From Collinsella sp. (GTDB lineage: Bacteria; Actinomycetota; Coriobacteriia; Coriobacteriales; Coriobacteriaceae): a DNA stretch of 44,987 nt. The DNA is taken from positions 1 through 44,987 of the forward strand of contig JAIIWC010000007.1 in NCBI GenBank assembly GCA_022745215.1. The letters run 5' to 3'. The first letter of the stretch is position 1, and the number at the start of each line of letters is the position of its first letter. The position numbers and the translations under genes are program-made. Shown piece by piece: positions 7,995 to 17,082 of the stretch. The notes under the pieces were generated by a model that saw nothing but the letters and a program-made list of their open reading frames with translations, did no database searches and was not told where the DNA came from.

Positions 7995-9356
7995 ATGGAT
8001 ACTGTTCTGAGCGTTCTTTCATCGGTCTTTTGGGGCCTGCTGATGCTTTCCGTCCTCGTGTTTTTGCACGAGGGCGGCCACTTTTTGGCGGCGCGTGCCT
8101 GCGGCGTCCGTGTGACCGAGTTCTTTTTGGGTCTGCCTTGCCGCTTTGACATCCATTACACGTCGCGTCGCATTGGAACCAAGTTTGGCGTGACCCCGCT
8201 ACTGCTGGGTGGCTACGCTGCCATCTGCGGTATGGATCCGACCGATGTCTCGTGCGCCGATCGCGTGCTCGCGGCTATCTATCGTCATGGTCGCGTGACC
8301 GTGGCCGACCTTGCTGTCGAGCTCGAGCTTTCCGAGGAGGATGTGCTCGAGGCATGCGCCCTTTTGCTGGGCTGGGGCTCCATCGCACCCTGGTATGAGG
8401 AAGGGGAGAAGCCCTCGCCGAGCTACTATCCCACCAAATATCAGACGTTGCCGCGAGACACGGCAGGCTATACCACCTTTGATGGTCGCCGTTTCGATCG
8501 CGAACATGCGACTGCCGAGGGCGATGTGTGGGAGCTGCCGTGCGGCGAGGTCGAGTTCCTTGCGCAAGAGCGCTCGCACACCTATCTTGGCCAAGGCTTT
8601 CTCAAGCGCGCCTTTATGCTGCTCGCGGGCATTTTCGTCAATATCTTGACGGGTTTTTTGCTTCTTATGAGCATCTATTCCATTGCGGGTGTCACCGTGC
8701 CGATGGATACCAACGTGATCGGTCAGGTTGACGAGGGGTCTATTGCCGCCAAGGCGGGTATCGAGGCCGGTGATGCGATCCTTTCGGTTGACGGTGTCTC
8801 ATGTTCCACTTGGATGGATGTCTACGATGCCATCGGCAAGGCCGCCGGTAAGGACGATATTGCTATTGAGTATGAGCGCGATGGCAAGCAGTGCTCGACC
8901 TCGGTCGCACTCAAAGAGAACGAACGCCTGGGCGTTTATGCCTCTACGCAGGTGGTTCGTTTGGACCCCATCACCTCGGCGCGCCTCTCCTTCTCCTATG
9001 TTGCGCAGACGGCGGAGGGCGTGATGCGCCTACTCCAGCCGCAGCATACGATGGAGATTCTCGATCAGTCTTCTTCGATCGTGGGTATTAGCGTTATGTC
9101 CTCACAGGCTGCTGCTGCCGGCCCTGCCACGTTCCTTTCGTTTGCCGCCCTCATTTCGTTCTCGCTTGGCTTTATGAACCTGCTGCCCATCCCACCACTC
9201 GATGGCGGCAAGCTGGTCATCGAGATCATTCAAAAGGTTGCCGGTCGTGAGCTGCCACTCAAGGTCCAGACGATTGTGAGCTATGTGGGCATCGCGCTCT
9301 TTGCGCTTCTGTTTGTCTATATGCTTCGTTCCGACATCCTTCGATTTATTCTGTAG
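7995..9356 (+). CDS. rseP: RseP-family site-2 zinc metalloprotease with a large cytosolic insertion
   Basis: Site-2 proteases cut substrates inside the membrane, classically anti-sigma factors. The zinc motif is HEGGH (residues 25-29) in the first membrane helix. The second active-site motif is NLLPIPPLDGGK near residue 400, and a PDZ domain occupies about residues 235-325. Between the membrane-associated hairpin (LLLGGYAAICGM) and the second membrane helix (LLAGIFVNILTGFLLLM) the usual short loop is replaced by roughly 100 residues (about 86-190), beginning with a stretch that reads like a winged helix (DRVLAAIYRHGRVTVADLAV, then ELSEEDVLEACALLLGWGSI). I chose the ATG at 7995, because the in-frame TTG at 7980 abuts AAGGA (7975-7979) and leaves no spacer; the start is not certain. 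Confidence 0.9.
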   Translation: MDTVLSVLSSVFWGLLMLSVLVFLHEGGHFLAARACGVRVTEFFLGLPCRFDIHYTSRRIGTKFGVTPLLLGGYAAICGMDPTDVSCADRVLAAIYRHGRVTVADLAVELELSEEDVLEACALLLGWGSIAPWYEEGEKPSPSYYPTKYQTLPRDTAGYTTFDGRRFDREHATAEGDVWELPCGEVEFLAQERSHTYLGQGFLKRAFMLLAGIFVNILTGFLLLMSIYSIAGVTVPMDTNVIGQVDEGSIAAKAGIEAGDAILSVDGVSCSTWMDVYDAIGKAAGKDDIAIEYERDGKQCSTSVALKENERLGVYASTQVVRLDPITSARLSFSYVAQTAEGVMRLLQPQHTMEILDQSSSIVGISVMSSQAAAAGPATFLSFAALISFSLGFMNLLPIPPLDGGKLVIEIIQKVAGRELPLKVQTIVSYVGIALFALLFVYMLRSDILRFIL

Positions 9357-9369
9357 GGGAGTGTTTGGA

Positions 9370-10452
9370 TTGTCTTTATCCCATCCTTTGCCCCGCGAGC
9401 TGACGCGCCCTGTGTACGTGGGCGACGTGCAGATCGGTGGCGGCGCGCCGGTCGTGGTTCAGTCCATGACCTGCACCGATACCGCCGACGCCCAGACGAC
9501 GCTTGCGCAGGTGCGCGCGCTGGCGCAGGCCGGCTGTGATATCGTGCGCGTGAGTGTACCTACCGAGGCCGCGCTCGTGGGTTTTCGCACTATCTGCGCC
9601 GAGTCTCCGGTGCCAATTGTCGCCGATATTCACTTTAACCATAAGCTTGCTATTGGTGCTGTTGAGGCTGGTGCTGCCAAGCTACGCATTAATCCCGGCA
9701 ATATCGGCGATTGGGCGAAGGTTGACGCGGTGATTGATGCCGCGGGTGCCGCGGGTTGTGCGATTCGTATTGGCGTCAATGCCGGTTCGCTTGAGCAGGA
9801 CATCGCCGAGCGCGACGACCTCACGCAGCCCGAAAAGCTCGTGATGTCGAGCGAGCGCTTCGTCAGGCACTTTGAGGACCGTGGCTTTACCAACATTGTG
9901 CTTTCTGCCAAGGCCCATAGCGTGCAAACGACGCTCGATACCTATCGCGCGCTGTCGTGTGAGATTCCCCACGTTCCGCTTCATCTGGGCGTGACCGAGG
10001 CAGGTACCAAGCTGCAGGGCACCATCAAGAGCTCCGTGGGTCTTGGCATTCTGCTGTCCGAGGGCATCGGTGACACCATGCGCGTCTCGCTCACGGCCGA
10101 TCCGGTCGAGGAGCCGCCGGTTACCTGGGGAATTCTGCAGTCGCTGGGATTGCGCCGTCGTGGTCCCGAGATCGTCTCGTGCCCCACGTGTGCCCGTTGC
10201 CAGGTCAACCTGATTCCCATCGCCGAGGAAGTCACCGAGCGGCTTAAGAACTACAGAGCGCCGCTTTCGATTGCCGTCATGGGATGTGCCGTAAACGGCC
10301 CCGGCGAGGCATCTGATGCCGACTTGGGCGTTGCCTGCGGACGAGGTCAGGGCCTGCTCTTTTCGCACGGTCAGATCATTGGTAAAGTAGCTGAGGATCA
10401 AATTGTCGACGCGCTTATGGCCGAGGTCGACAAGCTTATTGAGGAGAAATAA
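9370..10452 (+). CDS. ispG: 4-hydroxy-3-methylbut-2-en-1-yl diphosphate synthase (IspG/GcpE)
   Basis: IspG carries out the penultimate MEP step with a [4Fe-4S] cluster. The TIM-barrel part starts at VYVGDVQIGGGAPVVVQSMT and includes VADIHFNHKLAI and KLRINPGNIG. The cluster-binding cysteines are in SCPTCARCQVNL and MGCAVNGPGEASDAD. Length from the TTG at 9370 is 360 aa. The TTG lies 8-9 nt after AGGGGAG (9355-9361), whereas in-frame starts further upstream would run into rseP; GTG at 9361 is an alternative. Confidence 0.95.
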   Translation: MSLSHPLPRELTRPVYVGDVQIGGGAPVVVQSMTCTDTADAQTTLAQVRALAQAGCDIVRVSVPTEAALVGFRTICAESPVPIVADIHFNHKLAIGAVEAGAAKLRINPGNIGDWAKVDAVIDAAGAAGCAIRIGVNAGSLEQDIAERDDLTQPEKLVMSSERFVRHFEDRGFTNIVLSAKAHSVQTTLDTYRALSCEIPHVPLHLGVTEAGTKLQGTIKSSVGLGILLSEGIGDTMRVSLTADPVEEPPVTWGILQSLGLRRRGPEIVSCPTCARCQVNLIPIAEEVTERLKNYRAPLSIAVMGCAVNGPGEASDADLGVACGRGQGLLFSHGQIIGKVAEDQIVDALMAEVDKLIEEK

Positions 10453-12174
<1,722 letters not shown>

Positions 12175-12204
12175 TCGACGATTTCGCTTGTAGTTCGATA
12201 TACG

Positions 12205-12254
12205 GGACGGCCCCGCATTTCTCCAGATCGGGGAGATGTGGGGCCGTCCTTTTA
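12205..12254 (+). terminator. Intrinsic terminator after proS
   Basis: A 20-bp stem with three G-U pairs (12205-12224 with 12230-12249), a 5-nt loop and TTTT after it. It converges with the terminator of the - strand kinase gene. Confidence 0.92.
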
Positions 12255-12278
12255 TCTTGTGGCATCCTCGATATCTGA

Positions 12279-12317
12279 AAGAAAAACCCCACAGCCCATA
12301 TGAGCTGCGGGGTTTTC
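12279..12317 (-). terminator. Intrinsic terminator of the adhE/kinase side (- strand)
   Basis: Read on the - strand, a stem AAAACCCCGCAGC pairs with GCTGTGGGGTTTT (one G-U pair) and runs into TTTTTCTTT. Read on the + strand the same position is an A-C mismatch, so the - direction is preferred. It lies 35 nt beyond the stop of the kinase gene. Confidence 0.85.
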
Positions 12318-12351
12318 TTGTGCCTCCGATGCGAAATAAATCGCTCAGATA

Positions 12352-13116
12352 TTACTGATAATCGACGACGTCGATCCAGTTCTTCAGGAACTCATCGTTC
12401 ACGTTGCGCTTACGAGCGAGCTCGGAAGCGGCGACGATGCTCGTCCACTGACGCACGACCTGCATGGGCATGTCGGCGCGGTCGCAGTAGAGCTCCAAGT
12501 AGGCCTCAGCCTGGTCCTTGCTGTTGAGGGCGAAGAGCAGGTAGGTGGTGGCAACGTCGGCAGCAGGGGAGCCCTGGGTGGCGTGTGCCCAGTCGCACAC
12601 ATAGAGCTGGCCGTCGTCGCCGACGATGACGTTGGAGGGGTTGAAGTCGCCGTGGCAGACCTTGAACTCCTTGGTCATGCCGTCCAGACGCTCCTGAAGG
12701 TTGTAGCGCGTGGTGGCATTGAGCTGATCAAGGCTGTCGATCATGCGGGCGAACTTGTCGCGCTGACGGTTGAGCAGCGGGGAGGTGTAGCCGTGGATCT
12801 CGATCTGGAGGTCGACGAACATCTCAAGATACTCACCAAAGCGCTGGGGCTCGGCAGTCATCTTCTCGGCAAGGGTGGTGCCCGGAACCTTCTCGGTCAC
12901 GAGCGCCCAGCCGTTGGCGTTCTCGAGCTGGGAAACCTCGAGAGCCTTGGGGCTGCGGATGCCGCACTCATTGATGCGGGCAAGATTCAAAGCCTCGTTG
13001 AACACGTCGGAAACAGGCTTGGTCTCGTTAAAGACCTTGACGATCTTGTCGCCCAGGTCGTAAACGACTTTGTTGCCACGGCGGACGAGCTCGGTCTTGG
13101 AATCGGGTAGCAGCAT
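12352..13116 (-). CDS. Phosphotransferase of the aminoglycoside/choline kinase fold, substrate unknown
   Basis: A 254-residue protein with the small-molecule-kinase fold. The N-lobe has VYDLGDKIVKVFN with the ATP-contacting Lys. The catalytic loop is VCHGDFNPSNVIV (HGDxxxxN) and the metal-binding Asp is in YVCDWAHATQG. These residues are intact, so it should be an active kinase. Nothing seen fixes the substrate; family members act on aminoglycosides, choline, homoserine, fructosamine and others. GAAAGGA stands 7 nt before the ATG. It lies 88 nt downstream of adhE on the same strand, with a long GC-rich hairpin lacking a U-tract in between, so read-through from the adhE promoter is likely. Resistance function should not be assumed. 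Confidence 0.82.
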   Translation of the reverse strand: MLLPDSKTELVRRGNKVVYDLGDKIVKVFNETKPVSDVFNEALNLARINECGIRSPKALEVSQLENANGWALVTEKVPGTTLAEKMTAEPQRFGEYLEMFVDLQIEIHGYTSPLLNRQRDKFARMIDSLDQLNATTRYNLQERLDGMTKEFKVCHGDFNPSNVIVGDDGQLYVCDWAHATQGSPAADVATTYLLFALNSKDQAEAYLELYCDRADMPMQVVRQWTSIVAASELARKRNVNDEFLKNWIDVVDYQ

Positions 13117-13148
13117 GGTTGCATCCTTTCAACGATGCGATAGAAGCG

Positions 13149-13187
13149 ACGGCGGGGGTGTGTGAAACACCCGTGCACCCCCGCCGT
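13149..13187 (-). promoter_or_regulatory. GC-rich hairpin between adhE and the kinase gene
   Basis: A perfect 12-bp stem (ACGGCGGGGGTG at 13149-13160 with 13176-13187) has a 15-nt loop. On the - strand transcript it is followed by CGCTTCTATC rather than a U-run, so it does not look like a complete intrinsic terminator. A role as mRNA 3'-end stabiliser or partial attenuator is possible; this is inference. Confidence 0.55.
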
Positions 13188-13204
13188 TAAAAACCGTGCT
13201 AAAA

Positions 13205-15853
13205 CTAGCAGACGGCGTAATCCTGAGGCTCGCGGCCGTAGTAGGCGTCCAGGTAGAGCTCCTTGATCTCGCTCATGAGCGGGTAGCGAGGGTTGGCGCC
13301 GGTGCACTGGTCGTTGAATGCCTGCTCGGTCATCTCGTCGAGGGTGTCGAGGAAGTACTGCTCGTCAACACCGTAGTCGGCGATGGTCTTCTTGACGCCG
13401 ATGAAGTCCTTGAGCTCCTCGAGCTTCGTGATGAAGTTCTCGAAGACCTCCTTGTCGTCCTTGCCCTCGATGCCGCAGTACTTGGCCATCTCGGCGTAGT
13501 TGTGCAGCGCGTTGGGGTAAGGATACTGGGAGAAGGTACCCATCTTGACGGGAGCCTCGGCGGCGTTGTAGCGCATAACGCGGGTCAGGATGACGGCGTT
13601 TGCGAGGCCGTGGGGCAGGTGATGGAAAGCGCCGAGCTTGTGGGCCATGGAGTGGTTGAGGCCCAGGAAGGCGTTGGCGAAGGCCATACCGGCCATGCAG
13701 GAGGCGTTGTGCATCTCCTCGCGGGCATGCGGGTCCTTGGCACCGTTCGTGAAGCTGGAGGGCAGGTTCTCGAAGACGAGCTTAGCAGCGCGCTCGGAGA
13801 GGCCCTTGGTGTAGTCGGAAGCCATGATGGAGACGTAGGACTCGATGGCGTGGGTCATGACGTCGATGCCGGAGGCAGCGGTCAGGCCGCGCGGGGCGGT
13901 CATGCAGTTGTCGGCGTCGACGATAGCCATGTTGGGGAGCAGCGCGTAGTCGGCGAGCGGCCACTTGATGCCGGTCTCCTTGTCGGTGATGATGGCGAAC
14001 GGCGTGCATTCGGAGCCGGTACCCGAAGAGGTCGGGACGGCGACGAAGTAGGCCTTCTTGCCCATCTCGGGGAAAGTGAAGATACGCTTGCGGATGTCCA
14101 TGAAGTCCATGGCCATGTCCTCAAACTTGCACTCGGGGTGCTCGTACATCATCCACATGATCTTGCCGGCGTCCATAGCGGAGCCACCGCCGACGGCGAT
14201 GATGACGTCCGGCTCAAAGAGAGCCATCTGCTTGGCGCCGCGACGTGCGCACTGCAGCGACGGATCGGGCTCGACGTCGTAGAAGCAGTCGTGGGCGATG
14301 CCCATCTCGTCGAGCTTGGCCTCGATGGCGCGGGTGTTGCCATTCTTGAAGAGGAACTGGTCGGTGACGATGAAGGCGCGCTTCTTGCCCATGACGTTGC
14401 CCAGCTCGTCGAGGGCGACAGGCGTGGAACCCTTCTTGAAGTAGACCTTCTCGGGAGCGCGGAACCACAGCATGTTCTCACGGCGCTCGGCCACAGTCTT
14501 AACGTTGATCAAGTGCTTCACCCCAACGTTCTCGGAGACGGAGTTGCCGCCCCAGGAGCCGCAGCCCAGGGTCAGAGACGGCTTCATGCCAAAGTTGTAC
14601 AGGTCACCGATGCCGCCGTGCGAGGACGGGGTATTGATGACGATACGGCAGGCCTTCATGACGTGCTCGAACAGGCTGATCTTCTCGGCCTGGGCGGGGT
14701 GCACGTACAGAGAGGCGGTGTGGCCCGGGCCACCGGCGAGCACCAGGTGCTCGGCCTTGTCGACGGCCTCCTGGAAGTCCTTGGCGTGGTACATGGCCAG
14801 GACCGGGGAGAGCTTCTCGTGGGAGAACTCCTCCTTGGCGGGGTCGGTGGAGGTGACCTCGGCGATCAGGATCTTGGTCTTGGCGGGAACCTCGATGCCG
14901 GCGAGCTCGGCGATCTTGGCGGCAGCCATGCCGGGAATGCGGTGATCGAGGGCGCCGTTCTTGAACATGGCGGCACGCAGGGCCTCCATCTCGGCACCCT
15001 GCTTGACGAAGTAGCAGCCGCGCTTCTGGAACTCGGCCTTAACCTGGTCATAGATGGTGTCGATGACGGTCACGGATTGCTCGGAAGCGCAGATCATGCC
15101 GTTGTCGAAGGTCTTGGAGTGGATGATGGAGTTGACGGCGAGCAGCACGTCGGCGGTGTCGTCGATGACGACCGGGGTGTTACCGGCGCCAACGCCCAGG
15201 GCGGGCTTGCCCGAGGAGTAGGCGGCCTTGACCATGCCCGGGCCACCGGTGGCGAGGATGATGTCGACGTCGCGCATGACCATGTTGGTCAGCTCGATGG
15301 AGGGGACATCGACCCAGCCGATGATACCCTCGGGGGCGCCGGCCTTGACGGCGGCGTCAAGCACGAGCTTGGCGGCGGCGATGGTGCACTTGGCGGCAGC
15401 CGGGTGCGGGGAGATGATGATGGCGTTGCGGGTCTTCAGGCTGATCAGCGTCTTGAAGATCGCGGTGGAGGTGGGGTTGGTCGTCGGGATGACGGCGCCC
15501 ACGATACCGATGGGCTCGGCGATCTTGGTGATGCCATAAGCCTCGTCGCGCTCCAGGACACCACAGGTCTTGGTGTTCTTGTAAGCGTTGTAGATGTACT
15601 CTGCGGCGTAGTGGTTCTTGATGACCTTGTCCTCAAGAACGCCGCGGCCGGTCTCCTCGATGGCCATCTTCGCCAACGGGATACGAGCCTTGTTGGCGGC
15701 CATGGCGGCCTCATAGAAGATCTTGTCGACCTGCTCCTGCGCGTACGTAGCAAAAAGCGCCTGGGCCTCTCGCATCTGAGCGAGCTTAGCCTCAAGCGCC
15801 TCTACGTTGTCCACAATTGCGGGAGTAGTGTTTTCCGGTGACTTTTTCACCAT
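13205..15853 (-). CDS. adhE: Bifunctional acetaldehyde-CoA/alcohol dehydrogenase
   Basis: AdhE reduces acetyl-CoA to ethanol in two NADH-dependent steps and regenerates NAD in fermentation; it forms long filaments called spirosomes. The N-terminal CoA-acylating aldehyde dehydrogenase half has PTTNPTSTAIFK, GGPGMVKAAYSSGKPA and the catalytic Cys in NGMICASEQS. The C-terminal iron alcohol dehydrogenase half has VGGGSAMDAGKIMW, PTSSGTGSECTPFA and the iron-ligand region LNHSMAHKLGAFHHLPHG. Length is 882 aa, normal for the fusion. AAGGAGA lies 5 nt before the ATG. It stands alone on the - strand with the kinase gene downstream. Confidence 0.97.
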   Translation of the reverse strand: MVKKSPENTTPAIVDNVEALEAKLAQMREAQALFATYAQEQVDKIFYEAAMAANKARIPLAKMAIEETGRGVLEDKVIKNHYAAEYIYNAYKNTKTCGVLERDEAYGITKIAEPIGIVGAVIPTTNPTSTAIFKTLISLKTRNAIIISPHPAAAKCTIAAAKLVLDAAVKAGAPEGIIGWVDVPSIELTNMVMRDVDIILATGGPGMVKAAYSSGKPALGVGAGNTPVVIDDTADVLLAVNSIIHSKTFDNGMICASEQSVTVIDTIYDQVKAEFQKRGCYFVKQGAEMEALRAAMFKNGALDHRIPGMAAAKIAELAGIEVPAKTKILIAEVTSTDPAKEEFSHEKLSPVLAMYHAKDFQEAVDKAEHLVLAGGPGHTASLYVHPAQAEKISLFEHVMKACRIVINTPSSHGGIGDLYNFGMKPSLTLGCGSWGGNSVSENVGVKHLINVKTVAERRENMLWFRAPEKVYFKKGSTPVALDELGNVMGKKRAFIVTDQFLFKNGNTRAIEAKLDEMGIAHDCFYDVEPDPSLQCARRGAKQMALFEPDVIIAVGGGSAMDAGKIMWMMYEHPECKFEDMAMDFMDIRKRIFTFPEMGKKAYFVAVPTSSGTGSECTPFAIITDKETGIKWPLADYALLPNMAIVDADNCMTAPRGLTAASGIDVMTHAIESYVSIMASDYTKGLSERAAKLVFENLPSSFTNGAKDPHAREEMHNASCMAGMAFANAFLGLNHSMAHKLGAFHHLPHGLANAVILTRVMRYNAAEAPVKMGTFSQYPYPNALHNYAEMAKYCGIEGKDDKEVFENFITKLEELKDFIGVKKTIADYGVDEQYFLDTLDEMTEQAFNDQCTGANPRYPLMSEIKELYLDAYYGREPQDYAVC

Positions 15854-15893
15854 TTGTGTCTCCTTGCGATCGGAGATTTACCCTACGTCTTGC

Positions 15894-15902
15894 ATGATAG
15901 CA
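15894..15902 (-). promoter_or_regulatory. Predicted adhE promoter, extended -10
   Basis: On the - strand TGCTATCAT is identical to the extended -10 in front of rpsB. It lies about 40 nt before the ATG, so the leader would be about 34 nt with AAGGAGA in it. No convincing -35 is seen. Confidence 0.4.
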
Positions 15903-15945
15903 AGAAATTATTCGGCGAACGGTAAGATTCCCGTAAAAGGCATAC

Positions 15946-15975
15946 TAAAACGCTTCAATAAACTGAAGCGTTTTA
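15946..15975. promoter_or_regulatory. Inverted repeat upstream of adhE
   Basis: A perfect 12-bp inverted repeat with 6-nt spacer (TAAAACGCTTCA, ATAAAC, TGAAGCGTTTTA). Its centre is about 70 nt upstream of the predicted adhE start of transcription. It could be a regulator-binding site or a weak bidirectional terminator; it does not match the Rex consensus. Confidence 0.55.
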
Positions 15976-16003
15976 ACTAAAACTATCTGCCAGTGCATCG
16001 CCC

Positions 16004-16054
16004 CACTCATTGGGGACAGACTTAAATGAGTGGTTTCACTCATTTGGGACAGAC
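16004..16054 (-). repeat. Left end: outer plus inner palindromic unit
   Basis: The outer unit is 16004-16032 and the inner unit 16037-16054, each beginning CACTCATT. AAATGAGTG (16024-16032), loop GTTT and CACTCATTT (16037-16045) form a perfect 9-bp hairpin across their junction. CCCCA/TGGGG (16001-16015) forms a smaller one at the outer edge. Confidence 0.8.
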
Positions 16055-16139
16055 ATCGATTTGCGATTTTGTCGTTTTGGGGCTGTTTTTGTCGCTGATT
16101 GGATATAAATAGGTCACAGGCTCAGCATTTCGCGTTTCT

Positions 16140-16182
16140 TCTCTCCTTTTAGGTGTTGCCTGTACGGCTTTGAAAGGAGAGA
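16140..16182 (+). promoter_or_regulatory. Hairpin burying the transposase ribosome-binding site
   Basis: TCTCTCCTTT (16140-16149) is the exact complement of AAAGGAGAGA (16173-16182), which contains the ribosome-binding site for the ATG at 16185. The 10-bp stem has a 23-nt loop. If transcribed through, it should keep translation of the transposase low, as known for several insertion sequences. Confidence 0.65.
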
Positions 16183-16184
16183 CC

Positions 16185-16961
16185 ATGCCCCGATGCGCCC
16201 GCGAAATTTCGCTCACTGGCTATTACCACGTCTTTGACCGCGGTAACTCCAAACAGATCATTTTTGAAGATGATTCCGACCGCTATCGTTTCCTATCGGA
16301 CATATCGGACAGGTTTGCGTGCCATGACGTGGCGGTGTTGGCCTGGTGTCTTATGGACAACCACTTCCATTTGATGGTTGATGACCCATATGACAACCTT
16401 TCAAAGGCAATGCAGTGCGCGCTGACGGCGTATGCCAAGTATTTCAATGGGAAAACGGGAAGAACGGGCCATCTGTTTGACAATCGCTATTCGCGGGTCG
16501 CGGTTGAGTCGGACACGCAGGCAGTGCAGCTGCTCGACTATATTCATCTCAATCCCGTGAAGGGTGCGCTTGACTCGCTCGAGGCGTACCGCTGGTCAAG
16601 CTATAAGGCGTATCAGCTGGGCTATGATCCCTTTGACATCTGTGATGCGGCCCCTATGCTTGATGTTGTCGGAGGCTCCCGTCGCTATTGCGAGCATCTC
16701 AAGAAAGTTGCCGGGCGCATCTGGTCAGTGGAGTTTCTTCCGCGCCGGCGGATCCCCGATGAGGAGGCCCTTTTCGTTGCGCGCGAAGTCCTGACGAGCA
16801 TAGATCCTGCGTTGCTCAAGGCCCTGCCACGCCCCGAACGCGATGCCTGCCTGCTGAGGCTCAGGCGGGCACATCTCACGGTCAAGCAAATTGCCCGTAT
16901 CACCGGTATCGGCGCCACAAGCGTGACCAAGGCTACTGCAGGCTGGAAGGATGCAGCGTGA
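16185..16961 (+). CDS. REP-associated tyrosine transposase (Y1/HUH, RAYT family)
   Basis: A single-strand transposase of the IS200/IS605-related Y1 family. The N-terminal YYHVFDRGNSKQIIF is followed by the metal-binding HUH motif in MDNHFHLMVDDP (His-Phe-His). GRTGHLFDNRYSRVAVE comes next, and LLDYIHLNPVKGAL carries the likely catalytic Tyr. The C-terminal tail (LTVKQIARITGIGATSVTKA) looks like a helix-turn-helix. Length is 258 aa from the ATG at 16185; the TTG at 16170 lies upstream of the ribosome-binding site. Key residues are intact, so it may be functional. It is a lone, less GC-biased gene set between housekeeping genes on the opposite strand, which suggests insertion. Confidence 0.9.
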   Translation: MPRCAREISLTGYYHVFDRGNSKQIIFEDDSDRYRFLSDISDRFACHDVAVLAWCLMDNHFHLMVDDPYDNLSKAMQCALTAYAKYFNGKTGRTGHLFDNRYSRVAVESDTQAVQLLDYIHLNPVKGALDSLEAYRWSSYKAYQLGYDPFDICDAAPMLDVVGGSRRYCEHLKKVAGRIWSVEFLPRRRIPDEEALFVAREVLTSIDPALLKALPRPERDACLLRLRRAHLTVKQIARITGIGATSVTKATAGWKDAA

Positions 16962-17003
16962 GATAGGGGCCGGAGCCGATCGGGACGCCGCATGCGTGCG
17001 TCA

Positions 17004-17054
17004 TGTCTGTCCCCAATGCGTGAAAACACTCATCTAAGTGTGTCCCCAATGAGT
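17004..17054 (+). repeat. Right end: inner plus outer palindromic unit
   Basis: The inner unit (17004-17021) and outer unit (17026-17054) mirror the left end. The 51 bases agree with the reverse complement of 16004-16054 at 46 positions. AATGCGTG, AAAA, CACTCATC forms the junction hairpin with two imperfect pairs. Confidence 0.8.
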
Positions 17055-17078
17055 GGGGCTATGATTCCTTTGACATCT
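17055..17078 (+). repeat. Copy of a transposase-internal segment
   Basis: These 24 bases match 16619-16642 inside the transposase gene (the codons for GYDPFDIC) in the same orientation with one mismatch (T at 17065 for C). The fragment lies directly against the right end of the cassette and is followed by another outer unit. Confidence 0.8.
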
Positions 17079-17082
17079 GCAA

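Larger units (their letters stand above)
15854..16184. other. Gene-free stretch between adhE and the transposase gene
   Basis: It holds the adhE promoter and an upstream inverted repeat, then the left end of the transposase cassette (16001-16054), and finally the transposase leader with a hairpin over its ribosome-binding site. A weak TATAAA lies at 16104-16109 without a properly spaced -35. No further coding sequence is apparent. Confidence 0.7.
16001..17057 (+). mobile_element. REP-associated transposase cassette with 54-bp imperfect inverted ends
   Basis: The transposase gene is bounded by inverted repeats at 16001-16054 and 17004-17057. Aligned by eye they agree at 49 of 54 positions. 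Each end consists of an outer 29-nt unit, a 4-nt spacer (GTTT on the left; AAAA in the same position on the right) and an inner 18-nt unit ending in GGGACAGAC. Both units contain CACTCATT/AATGAGTG palindromes. No target-site duplication is visible. The arrangement fits a RAYT (Y1/HUH transposase) gene with its palindromic target elements, but long terminal inverted repeats are not typical of that class. Confidence 0.7.

Noticed and set aside
12352..13116. Calling the kinase an aminoglycoside-resistance gene
   Set aside because: Only fold-level motifs are visible; the genomic setting beside adhE gives no support for resistance.
13196..15841. An 881-codon open frame on the + strand covering all of adhE
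   Set aside because: It is the exact antisense of a highly expressed, C-ending-codon gene; the translation is a low-complexity Leu/Gly/Val/Asp/His mixture with no recognisable domain.
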